The notes beneath the pieces are model-generated. The model saw only the letters and a list, made by a program, of their open reading frames with translations. It made no database searches and had not been told where the DNA came from. Positions 16,793-24,800 of a DNA stretch of 64,000 nt are shown one piece after another. This DNA is from Ktedonobacter racemifer DSM 44963 (GTDB taxonomy: Bacteria; Chloroflexota; Ktedonobacteria; Ktedonobacterales; Ktedonobacteraceae), in assembly GCF_000178855.1 (NCBI RefSeq), contig NZ_ADVG01000001.1:1674001-1738000 (forward strand), given 5' to 3'. Within the stretch, counting starts at the first letter, position 1. The number at the start of each line of letters is the position of its first letter. The position numbers and the translations under genes are program-made.

Positions 16793-18676
16793 ATGCAAAT
16801 TTCTGACGCTACTGATACCGAGACAACTATGGCAACCCCTGAAAAGACCCCAAATCAGCTAAAAGAACGAACCGACATCCGCAATGTAGCGATCATCGCT
16901 CACGTCGACCACGGTAAAACAACGCTTGTCGATGGATTGCTCAAGCAGAGCCGCATTTTCCGCGAGAATCAGCAGGTCGGCGAACTGATTATGGACTCAA
17001 ACGACCAGGAACGCGAGCGTGGCATTACCATCCTGGCGAAGAATACCGCTGTAAACTATCACGATACCAAGATCAATATTATCGATACACCTGGACACGC
17101 CGACTTCGGTGGTGAGGTTGAGCGAGTACTGAACATGGCCGACGGTTGTATCCTACTCGTTGACGCTGCTGAGGGCCCCATGCCCCAGACACGCTTCGTG
17201 CTGCAAAGAGCGCTAGAGCTTAACTTGAAACCAATCGTAGTTATCAATAAAATCGACCGCAAAGACGCGCGTATCGACCAGGTCGTGGAATGGACGCAGG
17301 ACCTCTTCCTGGAGCTAGCCAAGTCCGATGAGCAGCTCGACTTCCCCGTGCTCTTTGCGATTGGGCGCGAAGGCGTCGCCATGCGCAATCCTGATGATGA
17401 GCGCGTCAGTCTTGAGCCACTCTTCGAGACCATCCTCAATACCATTCCAGCGCCAAAGGTCGACATGGATTCGCCTTTCCAGATGCTGGTCACGGCCCTG
17501 GACTATGACGATTACAAGGGCAAGTACGCCATTGGCCGCATCACGCGTGGGCGTATCACTCCCAACAGTAGTGTGGCCCGCATTACACGCGATGGCGATA
17601 TAAGCCGCCAGAAGGTGAATCTGGTCTTTACCAACCGCGGCCTACAGCGCATCGAGATCGACGAGGCCCAGGCAGGCGATATCATTGCCGTTACGGGTAT
17701 CTCGGATGCCAATATTGGCGAGACGCTTGCCGATCCAGAGCAGCCAGAGGCCTTGCCGACCATCGCCATCTCAGAGCCAACCCTGAAGATGACCTTTGGC
17801 GTGAATACCAGCCCCTTTGCTGGACGCGAGGGTAAGTACCCCACATCGCGCCAGTTGCGTGCGCGCCTCTATCGCGAGTTGGAGGTCAACGTCAGCCTGC
17901 GCGTCGAGGACGGTAACTCTCCCGATGAGTTCGTCGTCTCGGGTCGTGGCGAGCTGCACCTCTCCGTCTTAATCGAGTCCATGCGCCGTGAGGGCTACGA
18001 GTTTCAGGTCTCGCGTCCCGAGGTCATCACACGCCAGGATGAGCATGGGCATACATTTGAGCCTTTTGAGCACCTGGTCATTGATACAAAGGACGAGTAT
18101 ATCGGCGCCCTAACCGAGGTCCTGGCCACACGTAAAGCCCAGCTATCGAACATGGCCAGCGACGGCTACGGCAATGTACGCATCGAGTACAAGGTTCCAA
18201 CCCGTGGCTTGATCGGCTTCCGCAATAGTTTCCTGACCCTGACCAAGGGTAACGGCGCTATGAGCAGCATGCTGATCGGCTTCGAACCCTGGCTGGGTAA
18301 GATGGGTACCACACGCATGGGTGTCTTGATGGCCTCCGAGCTAGGAACCGCCGTCATCTATGGTTTGAACAACGCCCAGCAGCGCGGTGATACCTTCATC
18401 GAGCCGGGAACCCACGTGTACGAGGGAATGATCATTGGCCTGAACACACGCCCCATGGACATGGTAGTCAACGTGTGTAAAGAGAAGCAGAAGACCAATA
18501 TCCGCTCCTCCACGTCTGACATCTCAGTACGCCTGACACCGCCAATTCTGATGAGCCTGGAGCAGTCGCTGGACTTCATCAACAACGACGAACTGGTTGA
18601 AGTTACGCCGAAGAATATTCGCCTGCGCAAACGCTACCTGACGCAGAACGAGCGCTCACGCGCCCGCGAAGACTAG
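16793..18676 (+). CDS. typA: Ribosome-associated GTPase TypA/BipA
   Basis: A 628-residue translational GTPase of the TypA/BipA family that binds ribosomes and supports growth under stress and cold. G motifs are AHVDHGKTT (G1), RGITI (G2), DTPGHADFGGEVERVL (G3), NKIDR (G4). The family-specific C-terminal part includes PTRGLIGFRNSFLTLTKGNG. The ATG at 16793 follows GAGGAG at 14 bases; the ATG at 16829 (MATPEKTPN) is an alternative start lacking a site of its own. The 50-residue region before G1 is slightly longer than usual. Confidence 0.96.
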   Translation: MQISDATDTETTMATPEKTPNQLKERTDIRNVAIIAHVDHGKTTLVDGLLKQSRIFRENQQVGELIMDSNDQERERGITILAKNTAVNYHDTKINIIDTPGHADFGGEVERVLNMADGCILLVDAAEGPMPQTRFVLQRALELNLKPIVVINKIDRKDARIDQVVEWTQDLFLELAKSDEQLDFPVLFAIGREGVAMRNPDDERVSLEPLFETILNTIPAPKVDMDSPFQMLVTALDYDDYKGKYAIGRITRGRITPNSSVARITRDGDISRQKVNLVFTNRGLQRIEIDEAQAGDIIAVTGISDANIGETLADPEQPEALPTIAISEPTLKMTFGVNTSPFAGREGKYPTSRQLRARLYRELEVNVSLRVEDGNSPDEFVVSGRGELHLSVLIESMRREGYEFQVSRPEVITRQDEHGHTFEPFEHLVIDTKDEYIGALTEVLATRKAQLSNMASDGYGNVRIEYKVPTRGLIGFRNSFLTLTKGNGAMSSMLIGFEPWLGKMGTTRMGVLMASELGTAVIYGLNNAQQRGDTFIEPGTHVYEGMIIGLNTRPMDMVVNVCKEKQKTNIRSSTSDISVRLTPPILMSLEQSLDFINNDELVEVTPKNIRLRKRYLTQNERSRARED

Positions 18677-18691
18677 CTAAAAAGTAGTAAA

Positions 18692-18737
18692 ACAACAAAA
18701 AAACTTTCTGCGGGATCGCAGAAAGTTTTTTTGTTGT
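18692..18737. terminator. Intrinsic terminator after typA
   Basis: A 21-bp perfect stem (18692-18712 with 18717-18737, loop GGAT) containing seven A on the 5' arm and seven T on the 3' arm, so it may end transcription in both directions. Confidence 0.8.
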
Positions 18738-18843
18738 CCTGGATAGAAATATGCAGCCAGCTACATATGCACAGCATTGTTGGTGATGAGATAATAAAGT
18801 ATATTGTTACACAAATATCGTTTGCCGGAGAGAATCACAGCCA

Positions 18844-19389
18844 ATGAACCCATTCGAGAGAATTGCTAATAGATATAAGAACCTGCCCGAGGTTGACCTG
18901 ACCCAGGGGCATAGCATCGCCTATTCACGCAGCACCACACGCCGCAACATGGAACTGATCGACGCCAACAGCCAGGGCAACGTCCACGGCGGCGTGATCA
19001 TGAGAATGGTAGACGAAGCCGCGGCCGTCGTCGCCATCAAGCACTGCCATCGTCCCTATGTCGTGACGGCCAGAGTTGAGCGCTTCGACTTCCTGGCCCC
19101 CGCCTTCATTGGCGATGTGGTCACCGTGCATTGCGAGCTCCACTACGCGGGCCGCACCAGCATGGATGTCGGCGTCGAGGTCACAGCGGAGGACCTTATC
19201 ACACGCGAGGTACGTAAGATCGCCAGCAGCAACGTCATCTACGTTGCCCTTGATGAGAATCGCAAGCCAACGCCTATTCCGCCCCTCGAGCCAGCGGACG
19301 ACGAGGAGCGTGCCATTATCGAACGCGCCAGCATACGCCGCCAGCATACCCAGAAACTAGAGCAGCTTCTCAAAGAGAATCCCTCTTAA
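18844..19389 (+). CDS. Acyl-CoA thioesterase, hotdog fold
   Basis: A 181-residue hotdog-fold acyl-CoA hydrolase of the YciA/BACH type. Key parts are IDANSQGNVHGGVIMRMVDEAA, where Asn/His-Gly-Gly and Asp form the active-site helix, and ARVERFDFLAPAFIGDVV and VEVTAEDL. Such enzymes release free fatty acids from CoA esters. The C-terminal 35 residues are charged and probably helical. The gene is flanked by its own terminators and forms a single-gene unit. Confidence 0.88.
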   Translation: MNPFERIANRYKNLPEVDLTQGHSIAYSRSTTRRNMELIDANSQGNVHGGVIMRMVDEAAAVVAIKHCHRPYVVTARVERFDFLAPAFIGDVVTVHCELHYAGRTSMDVGVEVTAEDLITREVRKIASSNVIYVALDENRKPTPIPPLEPADDEERAIIERASIRRQHTQKLEQLLKENPS

Positions 19390-19484
19390 AAAGTAGCGCT
19401 AAGAGAAAAGCGAGCAAGAGGGCGGGGAATAGCCATTATGGGGAGCAAAGAATGAAACTAGACCTCAAATTGAGCGAATAGTAG

Positions 19485-19542
19485 CGTGAGGAAAGTAAGC
19501 GAAGCCCCCCTTGATCAGGTGGCTTCGCTTACTTTCCTCACG
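19485..19542. terminator. Long hairpin, 22-bp arms
   Basis: Perfect arms 19485-19506 and 19521-19542 with a 14-base loop, after the thioesterase gene and just before the TnpB transposon. There is no U-tract. Confidence 0.6.
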
Positions 19543-19565
19543 GTGAACTGGTATCATTCACCCAA

Positions 19566-19616
19566 AACGCCGCAGGATGCCCCTGCCCTTTCAGGCATGG
19601 GGAGGAATGCGGCGTT
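19566..19616 (+). repeat. Left-end imperfect hairpin of TnpB element
   Basis: AACGCCGC (19566-19573) pairs with GCGGCGTT (19609-19616); inside, CCCC/GGGG and TGCC/GGCA form an apical stem with bulges. Imperfect subterminal hairpins of this kind are what Y1 transposases recognise at IS605-type ends. Confidence 0.6.
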
Positions 19617-19676
19617 CCTTTGTCGGTGGCTTGGGTGGAATACGCCGTAAACATGCTTTCATCTGCTCATGTATTG

Positions 19677-19706
19677 TTGACAGTCAGATGAAAACTATGG
19701 TATGAT
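19677..19706 (+). promoter_or_regulatory. Strong sigma-70-type promoter for tnpB, leaderless
   Basis: TTGACA (19677-19682), an 18-base spacer, and TATGAT (19701-19706). The tnpB ATG is at 19714, only 7 bases past the -10, so the transcript would start at or next to the start codon. No Shine-Dalgarno sequence is present. Confidence 0.75.
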
Positions 19707-19713
19707 TTAGCGT

Positions 19714-20946
19714 ATGAAAACGGTAGTAACAGCGAAACTCAAATTAAATACAACACCCGAGCAATTCAAGGCATTACGTACAACGCAACTGGCGTATCGG
19801 GATTCACTCAACTATGTGAGCCAGTACGCCTTTGCGCATGGCAAGATGAGCAATGCTGTTCGTTTGCAAGATGCCACCTACGAAGAGATCCGCCTCCGTT
19901 TTCATCTGCCTTCGCAAATGGCCTGTTCTGTTCCTCGCCAAGTTGGTGCCTCGTATAAAACCCTCTGGACAAAGGTCAAGAACAATGCTGTTCATCGTAA
20001 GGAAGGGAAGACCAAGAAACGCTACAAAGGGCTTGATAAGGCTCCCACGTTCATCTCCCCCACGTTGACCTATCAGTACAAGAAAGACTACACCTTCAAG
20101 AAAGAGCAGCAGGTGAGCATCCTGACCCTTGAGGGACGTGTTATCGTGCCCTATACTGGCTACAATAAGCATGTGGCATTGATCCAGCGTGGAGCGGAGA
20201 TTGGTGCATCGAAACTCTGGTATGACAAGCCCAAGAAACAGTTTTACCTCCTTGTCTCTCTTGCAATTGAGATGGCTGATCCTACACCTGAAACACACAA
20301 GCAGGTCGTTGGAGTGGATGTGGGGATGCGATACCTTGCCGTCACGGCGACGATGCAAGGGGATTGCACCTTCCATTCAGGCAAACAGATTGTCCCCAAG
20401 GCAAACCACTCCGCACGACTGAGAAAACGTCTGCAAAAGAAAGGCACTCGTTCAGCGACAAGAAGGCTCGTTGCCATCAGTGGACGAGAGAGACGGTTGA
20501 AGCAGAATACCAATCATGTCGTGAGTAAGCGGATTGTCCTACAGCACCCTCAAAGCTTGATTGGACTGGAGCATCTGACAGACATTCGAGAGCGTACCAA
20601 ACGACGTAAAGGCAAAAATGCAAAACAGCGAAAAGCCAATCGTACCTTCTCCAAATGGTCCTTCGCTGAGTTGCATAGCATGATTGCCTATAAAGCGCTC
20701 TTACATCGAAGTATGGCAATCAAGGTCGATGCCAACTCTACCTCGCAAGCGTGCCCCAAATGTGGGCACACCTGCAAAGAGAATAGACCCAACAAAGGAT
20801 TGCTCTTTGTCTGTCAGAATTGTCAGTACACGCTCCATGCCGATCTGGTTGGTGCAAGAAACATTGCGATGCGAACGCTTCTTATCCGGCAAGACTGGAG
20901 AGGAACGGGCCTCTTGTCAGTACGCGCCTTCTGTGTCGGACGATGA
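19714..20946 (+). CDS. tnpB: RNA-guided endonuclease TnpB
   Basis: A 410-residue TnpB. The RuvC residues are in place: Asp in VVGVDVGMRYLAV, Glu in LIGLEHLTDI and the final Asp in YTLHADLVGARNI. The zinc finger CPKCGHT...CQNCQ lies between the last two blocks. TnpB proteins use an omega RNA from the transposon right end to cut DNA and favour element retention. All catalytic positions being intact suggests an active nuclease. The C-terminal ~25 residues (RTLLIRQDWRGTG onwards) overlap the probable omega RNA coding region. Confidence 0.93.
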   Translation: MKTVVTAKLKLNTTPEQFKALRTTQLAYRDSLNYVSQYAFAHGKMSNAVRLQDATYEEIRLRFHLPSQMACSVPRQVGASYKTLWTKVKNNAVHRKEGKTKKRYKGLDKAPTFISPTLTYQYKKDYTFKKEQQVSILTLEGRVIVPYTGYNKHVALIQRGAEIGASKLWYDKPKKQFYLLVSLAIEMADPTPETHKQVVGVDVGMRYLAVTATMQGDCTFHSGKQIVPKANHSARLRKRLQKKGTRSATRRLVAISGRERRLKQNTNHVVSKRIVLQHPQSLIGLEHLTDIRERTKRRKGKNAKQRKANRTFSKWSFAELHSMIAYKALLHRSMAIKVDANSTSQACPKCGHTCKENRPNKGLLFVCQNCQYTLHADLVGARNIAMRTLLIRQDWRGTGLLSVRAFCVGR

Positions 20947-21037
20947 AGCCAAAGCCGCACGCCTGAAACGGTATGCTGAATTGCGGTGGAGTTCAGACAC
21001 AACTCCAAGCCCTCGGCTTTAGCCGTAGGGTACTGAC
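20900..21037 (+). ncRNA. Probable omega RNA (TnpB guide scaffold)
   Basis: The 3' end of tnpB and the following bases carry GGAGTT (20988-20993)/AACTCC (21001-21006), then CCCT-CGGC-TTTA-GCCG-TAGGG (21010-21030), then the element end TACTGAC. This is the typical position and shape of an omega RNA, whose guide would be the first bases outside the element (about 21038 on). The 5' limit is not visible. Confidence 0.5.
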
Positions 21038-21070
21038 TTCAACTAGCGCAATCGAGTTGGGGAGGGGTGG

Positions 21071-21571
21071 TTAGAAGAGGTAACAACGCTCCAATTCTTG
21101 GCGAATAGCTTGAGCAAGCGCTGCCATTTCTTCATCCGAAATGGAAAGAATTCCTCTGGAAATATCCAGAACCGCTGTTTGCTGTTGCTCATAAGGGACT
21201 CCTGGAGGCAGAGGAGCAATATGCCAATGAACATGCCGATTCCCTTGTTGGCTGCCAAGCGTCAAAATGTAGACCCGTTCTGTTGGCAATACCTTTCTCA
21301 GGGCTTCGGCGACCTGATAAATCAGTCGTTGGAGTGCAAGATAGTCTTCCAGCGTAAAATCCCCTGTGGCCTGCTCACGGTGCTCTCGTGGAGCCACCAG
21401 GGCATAGCCATACACTGTCGGATATTTGTTGAGGAAAGTGACAGCAGCTTGGTCCTCATAAATCAGATGATGCTGGTAGTCAGGATTACCAGCAAGCATT
21501 TCACAGATAAAACAAGGGCCTTTTGAGCGCTTTTCATACGCATCCATATCAAATGATTGGGAATTGAACAT
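21071..21571 (-). CDS. HIT family hydrolase
   Basis: A 166-residue histidine-triad protein (nucleotide hydrolase/transferase superfamily, Ap4A- or GalT-like). The triad is GNRHVHWHIAPLP. CFICEML near the N-terminus gives a CxxC pair that may bind zinc with downstream His residues, as in Fhit-like branches. The ATG at 21571 has GAGGAG upstream; the GTG at 21586 is rejected. It is convergent with the TnpB element and has no obvious partner. Confidence 0.85.
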   Translation of the reverse strand: MFNSQSFDMDAYEKRSKGPCFICEMLAGNPDYQHHLIYEDQAAVTFLNKYPTVYGYALVAPREHREQATGDFTLEDYLALQRLIYQVAEALRKVLPTERVYILTLGSQQGNRHVHWHIAPLPPGVPYEQQQTAVLDISRGILSISDEEMAALAQAIRQELERCYLF

Positions 21572-21876
21572 CACGTTTCTCCTCACGCCTGTTGGAAACC
21601 GATCTGTAGAGAGACAAGTATATCAACCTGAGGAGGGGAAAAACAATCTCAGAGAAAACCTACTGATGAGCGGGTTTTCCATACAACAGCTCGTTAAACT
21701 TCAGGCATACTATCCAGCCCCAGGTACGGAAAATGGGACAAATGACACTCAGCAGTAGCGTTTATTGAACGTACAATGCTTTGTAACGTATACATGCACT
21801 CATTAATCCTGTTTTTTAAGCATCAAGGCTATGAGTTTTCCTGTAAAGCGGGAGACATAGCGAAAGAGAGGGATAT
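21572..21876. other. Gene-free stretch
   Basis: About 300 bases between the divergent HIT and giant membrane protein genes. It presumably contains both promoters, but no clear -35/-10 pair, hairpin or repeat is seen. Short open frames here have no ribosome sites. Confidence 0.4.
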
Positions 21877-24800
21877 ATGCCTACTATTGCACAATGGTGC
21901 GCTGGCTGCAAGCTACCCATCTATGGCAGCCCTCCAGGGGAGGAATGCCCTCGCTGCCAGTATCCAATCGAGCTAGAGAAAGAGAAGGGCTTTCTTAGAA
22001 GGTCGCTTCAGGACCTGGTGCGGGTCGCAACCTACCAGCATAGAAACATCACTGTAGGGCAACTGATCGTGCAACACCAGGCTCGACTTAATACGCTTCA
22101 GCAGATACGCCTGGAGATACCAGCGCCAATGCCGCTAACCCCGCCCGCGCCAGCTATGAGCGCTCAAGCGCCATCTGTCATGAGTGAGAAACAGGTGCCT
22201 ACACTTCCTATCAGCGCACCTGTAGAGCATATACACAATGGTATGCCATCAGTAGAGCCAACACGAGTCGTCCAGCCTGGACCAGCACAAAGCCCAATAA
22301 GTCCAGCCATACCTGTGACAGCAAACACAAGTCGGTCTGAGGAGGCTTTTGCGCCCAATCCAGAGCCTCAGGCCGTGGCACGACCTCCGCGCCAGATGTT
22401 CTCGTTGCGTACCTTTTTTGAGGACCAGACCATCAATATTGTGGCCTCGCTGGGCGCGTTTCTTCTGCTCACAGGGTCGCTTAGCTTTATCGCTACGGCT
22501 ACGGACCTGTGGCAGTCATTTATTGTCATGTTCCTGGTGCATATGGTCTTTGGCGCCACCGGGATTATAACGCGCAGGTTCGATAGTTTTCGGGTCGTCT
22601 CGATCATTTATACCGCCATCTTTGCCTTGCTTATTCCCCTGGTCAGCTTCTCTGCATACCGCCTGGCGTCTGGAAGCCTGGTGACATTTTCACCCGCGGC
22701 ACTGGTAGCCATGGTCACGGCATATGCGGCAATAGCGTACGGATCGCTCGCGATCTATCAGCGCTTTAGCCTCTTTAGCTACCTCTCACTGGCGGCGCTA
22801 AGCATCGCTGATGTCGCGACCATTAACGCCTTTCACCTGGCCCTGCCCTGGCTCTTTTGTGGGCCAATGCTGCTGGCACTTGGTGCGATGCTCTGTCTTC
22901 CCCCCGATAAGAATAGCGCAAGCATCTTTGATGGGAGGCTGGCGGTCTTGCACGATCCACTACGTGTCTGCATGTACCTCTGGGTAGGCATCTGCGCGCT
23001 GGGAGCCCTTTTGACTATAGCGATAGCGCTCTCATCTGAGTACACCATTCTGCCCGGCGTCTCCAACCTGGAGGAGAAGATTGCGCTCTGTGGACAGATC
23101 GCGTTGCTTTTAGGTTGGTGCGCTGGTATGGCCTGGCGGACACGTAATATATATTGGGTCGCTGCAACGTGCTACCTCCCTGTCGTCCTGGCACTCACCA
23201 TCGCCTTTGCCTGCTCACTACGTCCGGCTGGCTACGCTGTCGTACTTATTAGCGTGGCCGCCTACTATCACATATTGCTGCGCTTCGCGCCTTCGCTCAT
23301 GCGCCAGTTCAGAACGCAGGGCCTGGAGAAACAACTAGAAGGCATAGGCTTGACACTGATAGCGCTCGCTCCCCTGGTCGGTGAAGCAAGCATGCCCCTA
23401 TACGTGTTCCTTAAGACCTTTACTCATAACGACTGGTCGCCCCTTCACACTCCCACAGCTATGATAGATAGCTTCGCGACCCTGGCGGTTTGCATCCTTG
23501 GTTTACTCCTGACGCTCAGTAGCGTCCAATTGCATACCAAGTTGCAGCGTCAACTGGCTCCTGCTCAGGCACGCTGGTGTTGGCTCCTCCTTCTCTGCGG
23601 ATTCTTACTCTACTGGCTCTGCGGAGAGGCTCTGCTGCTCAGCTCGCTTCATCCCACCTGGCTATTCCTGGGCGTCACGCTGTTGCTTACCGCCCTGAGC
23701 TTTCAGGCACACGCGAAATATAGCCAGGCCTGGAGCACCCCCATTGAACTTGTCGCCCTCACTGGCATGGGCCTGACGTTGTTTTTCGCCCTCTCGCAGA
23801 CAGCAGCCATTCAGCTCAGCCTGCTACTGGGATTCGAAATAATCAGCTACGGGCTTGCCATTGCGCAGCGGCGTCCTGGCCTTCTAGCACTGTCAATGGT
23901 GTTAGGCGTCCTGGCAATAGGACCGCTCTTTGACTATATTCCGTTCTTCTTTAGTCTCTGCCTGGTCCTACCTGTACTCGCAGCGGGGATCTCGCGCCAG
24001 TTTGCGCAACGCTGGCCTCGTAGAGTCGAGACAAGATACCAGCGAATCACCTGGGAATGGCCTGCCCTCTTCCAGGGATTGCTGTATGGCCTCCTCTATG
24101 CGAGCATGGAGAGCTTACAGACACTCTCTGGGGCAACAACGGGCGTGCTTGCCGAGAACCTGCAGCCCATCGCGGTACCTATTCTCCTGGAACTGGCACT
24201 CCTGGCTGCGGCCTGGTATATCGGTGCAATCCTGGCACGCAGGCCCTTGTGGCTGATTGTCTCCGCGCTCTTCGCGGGCGTAGCCATCTGCCTGCCCAGC
24301 AATAGCTTCTTGTTCCTGGCGTGGCTTGCTCCAACGAGCATTCTCGTCGCACTGGCTGCGCGCATGCGCTTTGGGAGAATCTGGAGCGCACCTCTGGCAA
24401 CAAGCGCCCTTCTGGCGACACTGATGGTTGGCATTAGTGGAAGCGTTCATCATGAAGCGACGCTCGCCACCTGGGTTCTGCTCCTGTGTGCCTCACTCTA
24501 CTATGTAGCAGGCATTATCAGCCAGGAGCCTGCCGTGACTGGCCTCACTCCGGCCACATTGCTTCTGCTTATCGCTTGCTCGTTTGCAAACTTCTCCTTG
24601 CTGACATGGATAGCCCCGATCAGCATCCTGCTCATGCTGGGCGCACACCTCTGGCTTGGGCGCACTTATAGTATTGCCCTGGGCGTCACCGCGCTGATAG
24701 CGACCATCACGCTAGGTGTACTGGGAACCAGCAGCGGCAACCAGGCGACATTACACGCGACCTTCTGGCTACTCCTGCTCTGCGCGACCCTCTTCTATGG

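Larger units (their letters stand above)
19560..21037 (+). mobile_element. TnpB-only IS200/IS605-type (IS1341-like) element
   Basis: It contains a left-end hairpin (19566-19616), a tnpB gene (19714-20946) and a right-end structured region ending in a hairpin and TACTGAC (21010-21037). No tnpA (Y1 transposase) is present, so movement would need one in trans. The boundaries are estimated from the hairpins and are not exact; this family leaves no target duplication. Confidence 0.75.
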
